A stretch of 64,000 nucleotides of DNA, from NCBI GenBank assembly GCA_026417135.1, contig JAOADV010000008.1:37111-101110 (forward strand), given 5' to 3'. Numbering within the stretch: the first letter of the stretch is position 1; the number at the start of each line of letters is the position of its first letter. The notes under the pieces were generated by a model. That model was not told the DNA's origin. It was given only the letters and a program-made list of their open reading frames with translations, and did no database searches. This DNA comes from Ignavibacteria bacterium (GTDB taxonomy: Bacteria > Bacteroidota > Ignavibacteria > Kapaibacteriales > UBA2268). The position numbers and the translations under genes are program-made. Positions 17,102 through 25,995 of this stretch are shown piece by piece.

Positions 17102-19078
17102 ATGAAAAAATTAACATCGCTTTTAGTTTTAATTTCGATTTTTCCATTTTACTTGAACTCCCAATTTATGCTCGAAAAAATGAATCAACCAGTTAACTTT
17201 TTGCCGAACATTCCACAAGTATCACTCAATGATGCGAACTACTACGATTCAAAGTATGAAGGGGAACAAACGAATTTGACTTATCGTACCCTTACTTCTG
17301 TTGTTTCTGGAAGATTCTCCCTTTTTAATATGATTACACCTTTTGTATACGAACCAATTTCGAAAACTTTAATACTTGCAATATGCAACTACTCCTCTAC
17401 TGGACAGGAACTTGTTGGGACAATTAATCTCCATATTTCAACAAATAACGGAGTTTTTTGGTCAACGAAAAATATTTTCACCAAAGCTGGAGAGGTGCCC
17501 GTCTTGGGTTCTCTTGCAGTTGTTAATCCAGAAAAGTCCAGCGACCCGGGTAGGTTGTCGTTTATGGTTTTTGCACCCCTTGCTCGTAGGGACATTTCTG
17601 GAAATTACCCGTGGGTTGGTGGATTGTTTGCTTTTTCTACCCCACAAGGAAATGAAAGCATAGATGCACAATATCCCGGGAATCTTTCTGGATACAGATG
17701 GTGGGTTGGTCGTACTACTGCACACACCACATCGGATGGTAGTTTTGCTTATGTTGTTGGTATGTTAACTAACCAACCTACAACCCAATACGGTCAATAT
17801 GGTTTTGCTTCCTTTAGTTTTGCCGATTACGATTTCCTTGCCGAAGGCTGTCCACCAGCTTGGAGCTTATCCAAATTTAGACAAAGCACTGAATTAACAA
17901 GCACTTTCAATTCCAATATGCACATAGAAGCTGACGACGCTGGCAATGTTTATGCTGCTGTTCTAAACTTTTTCCAGCCTAATGTAAATCGTGGGGTTGA
18001 CCGTGTCCCTGGCATTTCCAAGTCCACCGACTATGGTATGACTTGGAATGATTTCCAACCTGCCCCTGTTTTTGCTTTTAACGACTATGCTTTTTCTTGG
18101 GGTGGAGAAGTAAATGAAAATTCGGGACATTTTCCATTTCCATATCATCCAAATTCCTTTATCGTCTTTGGACCCGACAATTATAGTTTCTTTACTCGTT
18201 TTTGGATTTTATCTGGAAATCAGATTAGAGCTTTACACCTAATAGAAGCAAATTATTCTGGGGGACTCTGGACTGTAACAAAGGTAGCCGATTGGATTGG
18301 GCTTCCTTTAGTTATCTCAGATGTTAATATAGACGAAAATGTGATTAAAGATTCTATTTACACCAGTTTCCTTGGTCATGAAATACAAGCTGCAAAAACC
18401 GCCGACGGCAGGTATGTTGTTTTAAAATGGATAGATTACAATCAAAATAAACTTGTGGTACTGAATCCGCCTTTTGTGATTTCTAATGGTGAACAAACTC
18501 TCGATACTCTTGTCCCAACCGACGTATTTTTCAGTTATCGGGAGTCAAATAATTTCTATTGGAATCAACCAATCAATGCAACTAACGACACTTTGATTGA
18601 TAAAGCAACCTGGATTCCAAAAATTCTTCCATCGTTGACACAAGTACCTTTGATTCAATTAAGAACCCAAAGAGCAACAAATCCACAGCATCCAAGATAT
18701 GCTTATCCCGAATTTGTTCAACAATACATTTATGACCAACCTCAACAAGTAATTTTCGCCACTGTTAACCTAACAGGTGCAAATGTTAATAATTTCAGAA
18801 ATAAGCCAGAATATTCATTCTACTTAAACGAACCAAAACCGAACCCTGCAATGAATGAATTTGTTGAAATACCCTTCGTTCTCGACCAACCAATGCGCAT
18901 TAAAGTACAAATTGTTGATGCTCTTGGGAAAGCCATAAAGGTCCTCTACGAAGGGTTAGCAACCGAAGGAGTTCATTCGGTTATGCTTAATACGAATGAA
19001 TTGAACTCGGGTATTTATTTCTGCCGACTTATTACTGAACGCGGAACTTTAAGCAAACAATTGAACATAATCAAGTAG
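17102..19078 (+). CDS. Secreted protein with Asp-box repeats and T9SS sorting domain
   Basis: A 658-residue protein with an N-terminal signal peptide (about residues 1-20). It has at least one sialidase-type Asp-box (STDYGMTWND) and a second similar motif (STNNGVFWS), suggesting a beta-propeller, but no sialidase catalytic residues were recognised. The last 80 residues form a type A T9SS sorting domain (PNPAMN, VQIVDALGKAIKVL, LNSGIYFCRL, TLSKQLNIIK). It is therefore probably exported across the outer membrane and surface-attached or released. It has its own promoter-like sequence, a strong ribosome binding site and a strong terminator, so it is monocistronic. The substrate or ligand is unknown. 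Confidence 0.75.
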   Translation: MKKLTSLLVLISIFPFYLNSQFMLEKMNQPVNFLPNIPQVSLNDANYYDSKYEGEQTNLTYRTLTSVVSGRFSLFNMITPFVYEPISKTLILAICNYSSTGQELVGTINLHISTNNGVFWSTKNIFTKAGEVPVLGSLAVVNPEKSSDPGRLSFMVFAPLARRDISGNYPWVGGLFAFSTPQGNESIDAQYPGNLSGYRWWVGRTTAHTTSDGSFAYVVGMLTNQPTTQYGQYGFASFSFADYDFLAEGCPPAWSLSKFRQSTELTSTFNSNMHIEADDAGNVYAAVLNFFQPNVNRGVDRVPGISKSTDYGMTWNDFQPAPVFAFNDYAFSWGGEVNENSGHFPFPYHPNSFIVFGPDNYSFFTRFWILSGNQIRALHLIEANYSGGLWTVTKVADWIGLPLVISDVNIDENVIKDSIYTSFLGHEIQAAKTADGRYVVLKWIDYNQNKLVVLNPPFVISNGEQTLDTLVPTDVFFSYRESNNFYWNQPINATNDTLIDKATWIPKILPSLTQVPLIQLRTQRATNPQHPRYAYPEFVQQYIYDQPQQVIFATVNLTGANVNNFRNKPEYSFYLNEPKPNPAMNEFVEIPFVLDQPMRIKVQIVDALGKAIKVLYEGLATEGVHSVMLNTNELNSGIYFCRLITERGTLSKQLNIIK

Positions 19079-19109
19079 TATCTTATAACTTCTGGATTAT
19101 CACAATTCG

Positions 19110-19139
19110 CCCTCTCGAATTATGTTCGAGAGGGTTTTT
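19110..19139 (+). terminator. Rho-independent terminator after the T9SS cargo gene
   Basis: A perfect 10-bp stem (CCCTCTCGAA at 19110-19119 with TTCGAGAGGG at 19125-19134), a 5-nt loop and a TTTTT tail. It lies 32 nt after the stop codon. Confidence 0.9.
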
Positions 19140-19310
19140 AATTATTTAAAAGCAATTACAATTCTAAAACTTTGTATTTTTCGACAAAAATAAAACAGAA
19201 CCATTTTCAATGTTCATCCATTTTGAATTTATCAAAAATTGCATCCAAATTATTTTCTTGTTCACTAAAAAAACTTATGTAAAACAACAGCCCCGCCTTT
19301 ACCATTGAAG
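19140..19310. other. Intergenic AT-rich spacer before the repeat element
   Basis: No open frame, RNA gene or promoter that I can support. It separates the terminator from the structured repeat starting near 19311. The non-coding gap between genes totals about 537 nt. Confidence 0.4.
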
Positions 19311-19497
19311 TATCGAAAGCACCTCTGCTTTCGGAATTATGTTTTCTAAACACCCCTTTATCCCCTCTAAAAGAGGGGAATTTTCGCTCTTTTTCCCCTC
19401 TCGTAGAGGGGCATAGGGGTGTTAAATGAAATCATATATGCACAAACAAGATGCTTGTGCTACTATTCGGGCGGGGAGGGTGAGCGAGCTACCATTG
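19311..19497 (+). repeat. Structured intergenic repeat, copy A (nested hairpins)
   Basis: This segment is homologous, in reverse orientation, to the sequence at 63738-63926. Its core has outer arms AACACCCCT (19349-19357) and AGGGGTGTT (19415-19423) enclosing two hairpins, each with the 7-bp stem CCCCTCT/AGAGGGG and a 3-nt loop (19362-19378 and 19395-19411). An 8-bp hairpin CGAAAGCA/TGCTTTCG (19314-19333) lies on one side, and a CACAA...TTGTG stem with one mismatch (19441-19459) on the other. No protein is encoded. Mobility or regulatory function is unknown. Confidence 0.85.
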
Positions 19498-19615
19498 GAT
19501 AGTTCATTGCGAAATGTTTGTTTATAAATTAATTTTGATTGTTGCACAAACTTAATTGTTTACATCCTCACTTAATTTTGGGTTAAGTATGATAGGGAAA
19601 GGATACCAGACCTAT

Positions 19616-22600
19616 TTATTTTAACTTGAAGGACTTTTTCTTTTGTAAATCCATTATTTCCGAAAAGAAGTAGTTGTCGTTAGTTAATTCTGCATCGGTG
19701 ATATAATAAACATCTAATGGTTTTGGATGAAGGAAACCAGTTTGATAGTAAATCAAATCCCGAAGCATACCACTCCAAGCATCGAACCAAGCACAAAGTT
19801 TTTGCCTATTCATTTCTTGTCCGTCGTAGTGTACCAGCAAGTCGACGTCGGCTGTTTCTGTCGCAGTTTTGGTGAAAACTGTGCCAAAAAGATAAATTCC
19901 ACGAACGCCATAGTGGTGAATTTTCATTTTTCCAACCATTCGGTCGACAAATTTCCAGCGAAGTTCCCAAGGTTCTACAATTTGCATAAAAGAACGGTCG
20001 CTATCTTCGATGTGTGAATAAAGCACAGGCAAAGATGGTAGCGATAAATATGATACCGCTAAATTTTGTTCCCCATTCATCAGTATTCGAAGTACCTTTC
20101 CAGATGTTTCTTTGGGGATGAAGAACAGTTTAAGTATATGCGATATATGGTAAAATTCTGGTAAAAAATTACTTAATGAGTTTGAAAATTTATTTAAAAA
20201 CATTTCGTTGAAAAAAGTCCCGTCTTCACCAGAATAAATTGGAATATACTTGATTCCAGTTTCTAATAAGTCTTGGAAAAAGTGTGTTCCAAAAGATAAC
20301 TCGGGTACGTAGTTGCCAATTTTATGTGCCAACTCTACCAAAACAGCAGTGTTGTTTATTGACGAATAAGAAACCTTCACTCCTAAACGGTAGTCGTCGC
20401 GAGTTCCCCAGCGTCCCGGACCGACTAAAATAAATTTTTTTGCTGGCAAAAGTTGGTTCAGCTTGGCTATTGCTTCGCTTATGTCTAAGTAATACTTAAT
20501 ATCCTTGACTTTGTAATAGTTTACTGGGTCGACGTAGACGATATACTCGATGTCGGGAATTTTTCCAGAGGTTACAAACTTCGTAACTTTGAAGAATATT
20601 TCATCTTCTGGAATATTATTTGGAATAACAGCGTTTATTCTTTCGAAGCTTTCATTTTGCGAACGACATTGGAGGATGAAAATATTTTCGCCGTCGCAAG
20701 CAAATTCGACATCAACTGGAAATTGCAGTTCTTTTTGCAAAATCTTTATTACTTTTTGGATAGTAGCAATAAAGCTTGTTCTTTGAATAAGATTATTAAA
20801 AGTTGGGACAATTTCATCTTTTTGTGGGTTAATACCTATTCCGATTGGATTTCGAATATAATCGCCTTCGTAAGTAGAAAAAATATGATTCAGTAGAGGG
20901 AAATTAGAACCAACTTCTCGAACTAAGCGGGAAATTTCAATTGTCTCGAAGGAATTTGTTTCTAAGTTTATTACATCGGCTTTTCTTGGAGCATATCTTA
21001 AATAATCTTCTAAGGAAGCAAAAAGGGATATTTCTGGTTTAAATATTGAAAGCAGTAATGCATAGTCGTCGCCTAATCTATCGACAGCCCTTGTTCCAAG
21101 TCCGACAACCAATCGCATTAAACCATCATCGTGAGAGATTCTTGGGGACCAGCAAAATTCATTGTAGGTAAAAGCAACTCCCGCAAAAGCTGGAAAATAA
21201 TATTTACCAACTCTCTTTCCGACAACTTCTTGCAGCATAATTCCCATTTCTTCGTTGAAATCGAGTAATCCGTGTTCTATACGATATGCAATCGGTTCGG
21301 GACTAAATATGGAAGCGTAAACTTCTGCAACAGCCTCGGCTAAAGCATTAAGACGCTCTTGTTTAGTTCCTTGATTAGCTAGAAATATGCTTATGTATTT
21401 TCCGGGAAAGGAAGTCCCAAATCTATCTTCTAAAAGGCTCGAAGAGCGAACAATGATTGGATTGTCGCCAAAGTCGTCGAGTGCCCGCGCTAATCCATTG
21501 ATTAATTCTGGTGGGAGTTGGGAATTTTTGAAAACTTGAACGATGTTGTGATATTCACTTCGAATTTCATCGAGAGGTTTATATTTTTGCTCAATTATGT
21601 CTTCGAGATTATTGTAATATAAAAAATCGTAGAATGCATCCGAAGGTATGAACCAAGTCTTAGGGAACTTGATATTTGTTATGTTGAACTTAGAGTTTGT
21701 GTCGAGCAAAGGTCCAAGGTTTTTGAGTTGAGTTTCGAGAATCTTTTGTGCGATAATTAATCCAGCTGCTTTACCGCCAAGGTGGCCAACCCCTTCGCTG
21801 GAAATTATTGTTCGTTGTAGAATTTCTTGGAAATCATTTATAGAAACAAATTTCTTTGCAATATGAATGAATTTCAGCTCTTCGGACAAAAGCCGTCGGA
21901 TAAGCGATACCCTAATTCCTTGAACCGAAGGAGAAGCGGAAAACTTCTCTTCGAAATCGTCGAGCCTTGGGGTTTGATGCAAGTATTTTCGTATTGCATC
22001 GGCTATTTCTTTCAATGGAATAGATTGATTCGCAAGTAAACGGACCAAAAAACTCGCTTTTTCTTCTTGTATCCATTTTTGTAAAAGATATATGATTTGC
22101 TCGTCCGAAAAACTTTGGGATGCAATTTCAAAAATCGAGTCGGTAAATTCAAGGGTGCTTTTTAGTATTTGCTTCCTTGTCGGTTTATTTGTTTCGATAA
22201 AATTTTTATAATTCGAAAATTCCAAATATCCTATTTTTTGAGCAAGTTCCTTTGCCTCGTTAATCCCTCGGCAAAGTAAGTAATTTAACATTTTATGGGA
22301 CAAGACCGAAAGAAGATGGGGGTCGATTTCGGACAATATTTTAATTATAGGCGTCCATTCGGGTATTTTGCTGTGATAATCGAGAGATTTTTCATATCGT
22401 TCTCGTATCTTCTTCAAATATATGTTCTTGGCAATCAATTTTGCGAGATGTTGGAAAATATTTGAAACCAACGTGGAAATATCTTGTTGGTAAGAATCAA
22501 GTCCTACACTTAATTCACCAAAAGTTTTTTTCCCATACTGAATGGGAAATTTCCAAACGCTACTATAGTTTTGAATGTCTGAGCCAAATATTTTCCCTTC

Positions 22601-22750
22601 TAATTCGATTGAAAATTGAAAAGGCAGCTCGATTAATTGAAATAACAGCGGCGATATTTCCTTTAACTTCTCTTCGAACGATGCTTCTTCTTCGATAAGA
22701 ATTTCTTCTATTTTTAAAAAAATTTTGACCTTCGTTTCGGAATCAACCAT
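19616..22750 (-). CDS. PEP/pyruvate-binding (PPDK N-terminal) protein fused to a nucleotidyltransferase domain
   Basis: A 1044-residue protein. The N-terminal 300 residues are mostly helical with a GAF-like start. The ATP-grasp PPDK/PEP-synthase N-terminal domain runs from about 320 (GHLGGKAAGL) through RSSSLLEDRFG (about 440) to VDVEFACDG and ILQCRSQ (about 683). A conserved block GPGRWGTRDD (about 778) and GTHFFQDLLE (about 825) follows. The C-terminus carries a Pol-beta-type nucleotidyltransferase motif (GVRGIYLFGTVF then DVDLLV, about 948-972). The phosphohistidine and PEP/pyruvate TIM-barrel domains of true PEP synthase are missing, so the reaction is unknown. It lies 69 nt after the exporter gene. 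Confidence 0.8.
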   Translation of the reverse strand: MVDSETKVKIFLKIEEILIEEEASFEEKLKEISPLLFQLIELPFQFSIELEGKIFGSDIQNYSSVWKFPIQYGKKTFGELSVGLDSYQQDISTLVSNIFQHLAKLIAKNIYLKKIRERYEKSLDYHSKIPEWTPIIKILSEIDPHLLSVLSHKMLNYLLCRGINEAKELAQKIGYLEFSNYKNFIETNKPTRKQILKSTLEFTDSIFEIASQSFSDEQIIYLLQKWIQEEKASFLVRLLANQSIPLKEIADAIRKYLHQTPRLDDFEEKFSASPSVQGIRVSLIRRLLSEELKFIHIAKKFVSINDFQEILQRTIISSEGVGHLGGKAAGLIIAQKILETQLKNLGPLLDTNSKFNITNIKFPKTWFIPSDAFYDFLYYNNLEDIIEQKYKPLDEIRSEYHNIVQVFKNSQLPPELINGLARALDDFGDNPIIVRSSSLLEDRFGTSFPGKYISIFLANQGTKQERLNALAEAVAEVYASIFSPEPIAYRIEHGLLDFNEEMGIMLQEVVGKRVGKYYFPAFAGVAFTYNEFCWSPRISHDDGLMRLVVGLGTRAVDRLGDDYALLLSIFKPEISLFASLEDYLRYAPRKADVINLETNSFETIEISRLVREVGSNFPLLNHIFSTYEGDYIRNPIGIGINPQKDEIVPTFNNLIQRTSFIATIQKVIKILQKELQFPVDVEFACDGENIFILQCRSQNESFERINAVIPNNIPEDEIFFKVTKFVTSGKIPDIEYIVYVDPVNYYKVKDIKYYLDISEAIAKLNQLLPAKKFILVGPGRWGTRDDYRLGVKVSYSSINNTAVLVELAHKIGNYVPELSFGTHFFQDLLETGIKYIPIYSGEDGTFFNEMFLNKFSNSLSNFLPEFYHISHILKLFFIPKETSGKVLRILMNGEQNLAVSYLSLPSLPVLYSHIEDSDRSFMQIVEPWELRWKFVDRMVGKMKIHHYGVRGIYLFGTVFTKTATETADVDLLVHYDGQEMNRQKLCAWFDAWSGMLRDLIYYQTGFLHPKPLDVYYITDAELTNDNYFFSEIMDLQKKKSFKLK

Positions 22751-22819
22751 AAACTAATTATTGTTATTTCACATTAACGATTAGTGAAAAGTAAGAAAGG
22801 ATTTTTTATTGTAAGTGGC

Positions 22820-24646
22820 TTATCTCGACTGGTAGGAGTAAAGTTTATAGTAAACTCCCTGCAAAGACATTAGTTCGTGATGTTTCCCTTTTTCGACAAT
22901 ACGACCATCGTCGAAAACCAAGATTTCGTCTGAATCAATTATAGTCGAAAGTCGGTGGGCAACGATGATTGCAGTTTTGTCCTTCAAAGATTGATTTATA
23001 GCTTCTTGAACGACTTTTTCCGATTCTGTATCGAGCGACGAAGTTGCTTCGTCGAAAATCAAAATTTTAGGATTACGAACTAAAGCTCTTGCGATGGCAA
23101 TCCTTTGACGCTCGCCGCCCGAAAGCATTGTTCCGCGTTCCCCGACAACTGTATCCAAGCCATTTGGGAGCTTTGTTATGAAATTATATGCATTTGCTAT
23201 TCTACAAGCTTGAATGAGTTCTTCTTCGTCAACCGATGGATTGCCAATCAAAATATTGTTTCGGATAGTATCGTTAAAAAGAAAAATATCTTGCGATACA
23301 ATTCCAAATAAATTCCTATACGAAATTATGTCTAAATCCCTTATGTTTTTCCCATCTATTGAAACGACACCTTCGGTTGGGTCGTAGAACCTTACAATTA
23401 AATCGACAACGGTCGATTTACCGCTCCCACTTGCACCAACCAAAGCAATTTTCTTACCTTTCTGAATTTCGAAAGAAATATTTTTCAGCACCAACTCGTG
23501 GTTGTAGCCGAAACAAACATTTTCGAATTTTATGCTTTCTCGGAAATCGTATATTTTTTCCTTACCACTTGTAATATGGTAATCTTGGTCTAAAATATCG
23601 AAAACCCTTTTAATGCTAACAATTCCTCTTTGAAATTGAGAAAAATTGTGGACAATAGTAGCAACAGGGCTCATAATCGAAAACAAGGCAAAAAGGAACA
23701 ACATCAAATCTTCACCTTTCATCTGGCCCGAAAGAACTTGGTTGCCACCAACGAGGAAAACCACAACAAGTGCCACAACTCCAAAGACTTCGTTTAAAGA
23801 TGGCACTAATGCAACAATCCGTTGGAACTTAATTGATGAACGGTAATACTTAGTTGTTTGCGCGAAAAACTTATTTTTGACAAATTCTTCAAGGTTGTAT
23901 CCTTTTACAATTCTTACACCAGAAAGCGACTCTTGGAGCACGCTTGTAAAGTCTGCCATAGCACCTTGCATCCTACTAGCATATCTTCGTAAATAGATTG
24001 TCGAGGTACGAAGAATTGCAATTGTTATGACACTTGAACTAAACGCAATCAACAAGAGAAAAGGGGAAACCGCAAGTAGAAGAAATAAATATAAAAGCAC
24101 TTGGATTAACTCTCGGAGCAAACCAGTTAATGCGGAAATTGTTGTCGAATTAACAACACTTACGTCATTTGTAACAATGGAGATAATCGACCCAGCGGGT
24201 GTTCTGTTAAAAAAACCAATATCCAACGATGTAAGTTTCGAAAAAGTTTTATTCCGAATAAATCTAATTATGTTCTCTTCAAGCTTAGCGTTGGTAGTCG
24301 AGCCGAGATATTTGAACAAATTTTTTAAAATAAAAATGACAACAATAAAAATTCCCAGATTAACGAGCGTTTTTTTTATGTCGTTTGGATTGACAACCAA
24401 ACCTTTCATAAATCTGAAAAACTCGTTTTTAGCTTGTTCAAGAACTCCAATTTTATTGCCTGGTTCATCTGGTAGAATTTGGGCGTTGAAAATCAGTTCG
24501 AAGATTGGCTTTATCGTAGCAACCGAAATAGCGGTAAAAGTTGAAAATATTGTATTCAAAAGGAGAGTAAGAATAAATAAAGCTACAAAAGGCTTAACAA
24601 ATCCAAAACTTCGAAGAAAATAGTAGGTTCCACTTTTTCCACTCAT
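22820..24646 (-). CDS. MsbA-type ABC exporter (fused membrane and ATPase domains)
   Basis: A 608-residue half-transporter that should work as a homodimer in the inner membrane. Six membrane segments span about residues 15-320. The ATPase has Walker A GASGSGKST, the signature LSGGERQR, Walker B ILIFDEATSSLD and the H-loop IVAHRLST. Length and motifs fit the MsbA/LmrA lipid or drug exporter family; the substrate cannot be told. A TlpA-like gene ends 4 nt upstream of its start and the PEP-binding fusion gene follows 69 nt later, so the three are probably co-transcribed. Confidence 0.9.
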   Translation of the reverse strand: MSGKSGTYYFLRSFGFVKPFVALFILTLLLNTIFSTFTAISVATIKPIFELIFNAQILPDEPGNKIGVLEQAKNEFFRFMKGLVVNPNDIKKTLVNLGIFIVVIFILKNLFKYLGSTTNAKLEENIIRFIRNKTFSKLTSLDIGFFNRTPAGSIISIVTNDVSVVNSTTISALTGLLRELIQVLLYLFLLLAVSPFLLLIAFSSSVITIAILRTSTIYLRRYASRMQGAMADFTSVLQESLSGVRIVKGYNLEEFVKNKFFAQTTKYYRSSIKFQRIVALVPSLNEVFGVVALVVVFLVGGNQVLSGQMKGEDLMLFLFALFSIMSPVATIVHNFSQFQRGIVSIKRVFDILDQDYHITSGKEKIYDFRESIKFENVCFGYNHELVLKNISFEIQKGKKIALVGASGSGKSTVVDLIVRFYDPTEGVVSIDGKNIRDLDIISYRNLFGIVSQDIFLFNDTIRNNILIGNPSVDEEELIQACRIANAYNFITKLPNGLDTVVGERGTMLSGGERQRIAIARALVRNPKILIFDEATSSLDTESEKVVQEAINQSLKDKTAIIVAHRLSTIIDSDEILVFDDGRIVEKGKHHELMSLQGVYYKLYSYQSR

Positions 24647-24650
24647 TTAA

Positions 24651-25184
24651 TTATTTCGAATTTTCTTCCGATTTTGCTTTCCTTTCCTCTTCGATAAGCT
24701 TAAGTATCTGTTCGTACAAGATTTCTTCGTCGCCTTTTGCATAACCGGAATGTTCCCAAACAATTTCACCTTTTGAATTTATTAGAAAAGAATGAGGGGG
24801 ATGATTAACATTCATTGCACGACGGAAATCACCATTTTCATCGAGATAGACTTCGTACTTCCAGTTTCTGCCTTTAACAAAAGGAGCGACTTTCCGGGAG
24901 TTACGAGAATCGTCGATTGAAACTGCTATGATTTTCACGCCAGTTTCTTTTTGCCATTTCTCGTACAGTTCGTGTAGAGTGCTTAATTCAACGATACAAG
25001 GTTTGCACCAAGTCGCCCAAAAATTTAGTACAAAGGGTTTCCCGTCATTATTAAACGATTTGGTTTCGACCACTTCGCCTTTCAGATTTTTAATTCTAAC
25101 GTTTGGAATAGTTTTCTTATCCTTCGCTTGCGAAAGAAAACTTAAAACCAGAAACAAAACCAGAAAACTAAACAACTTATTCAT
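24651..25184 (-). CDS. TlpA/ResA-like thiol-disulfide oxidoreductase
   Basis: A 177-residue exported thioredoxin-fold protein. A signal peptide (about residues 1-20) is followed by the AhpC/TSA-Redoxin-type fold with active-site motif WATWCKPC, and later NHPPHSFLINSKGEIV containing the cis-proline region. It probably reduces periplasmic disulfides, for example in cytochrome maturation or envelope redox repair. It is the first gene of the minus-strand group with the MsbA-type exporter, 4 nt away. The C-terminus is lysine/glutamate-rich. A specific partner is not evident. Confidence 0.88.
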   Translation of the reverse strand: MNKLFSFLVLFLVLSFLSQAKDKKTIPNVRIKNLKGEVVETKSFNNDGKPFVLNFWATWCKPCIVELSTLHELYEKWQKETGVKIIAVSIDDSRNSRKVAPFVKGRNWKYEVYLDENGDFRRAMNVNHPPHSFLINSKGEIVWEHSGYAKGDEEILYEQILKLIEEERKAKSEENSK

Positions 25185-25241
25185 ACTAAATTCAAAAAAA
25201 TTTATAATTTGTAGTTTTGAAAAACAAAATTAAAAATAAAT

Positions 25242-25940
25242 ATGAAAAATGTCTTTGTTTCTTTATTAATTTTATTTTGGGTAAATTTCCCTTTATATTC
25301 ATCGAGTATAACACTTATTTCAGCCGATACATTATTGTTTACACATCCAACTGCTGAAGATGTAAAAGCTTATTGCTCTTTCAAGAATACTTCGGAGCAA
25401 AAGATTAGCGTAAAACTTAAACTAAAGCTGCTCGAAATTACCGATGGCTTAGAGATTTTGTATTGTTGGGGACCGCTTTGTCGACCTTCGCCAACATTAG
25501 GGCAAGTGGATGAGCCTGATGAATCCATTCCGCTCCAACCGGGAGAAATAAGTAATCCAAGCGATTTTTATTTTACTTTCAACCCTTATGGACAAGTTGG
25601 AAAAGCCCGTCTCGAAGCAATTATTTACAACGTGGATAATCCCTTCGACTCGCTTCGTCTTGAATTTACTTTTACCTCCTCTTTTCCCAACAATGTTTCT
25701 GAACACAATAATACACTATTCCGAGATAATAGATTTTTTATTCTTGGGGACGCGGATTATCTAATTAACCTATTATGTTCATTGGATAATTACGAAATTT
25801 ATAATTACAAAGGTATGAATATTTCAATGGTTAATAAATTAGAAACCAACACAATTTCAACATTGCCAAATGGCTTGTATTTAATTTTAGCCCAAAAAGA
25901 GAAAGCACTTTACAAGATCTTGTATTTACACGTAAAATAA
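25242..25940 (+). CDS. Secreted protein of unknown function, possible degenerate T9SS C-terminus
   Basis: A 232-residue protein with a signal peptide (about residues 1-20). The mature part is beta-rich, with a cysteine pair in YCWGPLCRPSP and an NPxG-like turn, reminiscent of an immunoglobulin-like fold. The last 60 residues (NISMVNKLETNTI, LPNGLYLILAQKEKALYKILYL) resemble a short T9SS sorting domain, but the match is weak. It diverges from the TlpA-like gene with only 57 nt between, and a TAGTTTTG element lies at 25212-25219. I do not recognise a family. Confidence 0.55.
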   Translation: MKNVFVSLLILFWVNFPLYSSSITLISADTLLFTHPTAEDVKAYCSFKNTSEQKISVKLKLKLLEITDGLEILYCWGPLCRPSPTLGQVDEPDESIPLQPGEISNPSDFYFTFNPYGQVGKARLEAIIYNVDNPFDSLRLEFTFTSSFPNNVSEHNNTLFRDNRFFILGDADYLINLLCSLDNYEIYNYKGMNISMVNKLETNTISTLPNGLYLILAQKEKALYKILYLHVK

Positions 25941-25995
25941 AAATTTTTGGCACATATTTTTCAAATTATAAAATTTATTTTGATAGGTTCTATTT

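Noticed and set aside
17102..19078. Sialidase (neuraminidase) for the Asp-box protein
   Set aside because: Asp-box motifs are common in non-enzymatic propellers, and I could not find the arginine triad or other catalytic residues.
19569..19587. Short inverted repeat after the PEP-binding fusion gene as a terminator
   Set aside because: The 6-bp stem has no T-tract on the minus strand.
24027..24623. A 198-codon plus-strand open frame opposite the MsbA-type gene
   Set aside because: It is antisense to a clear membrane domain, has no recognisable motif and no ribosome binding site, and is explained by the codon bias of the real gene.
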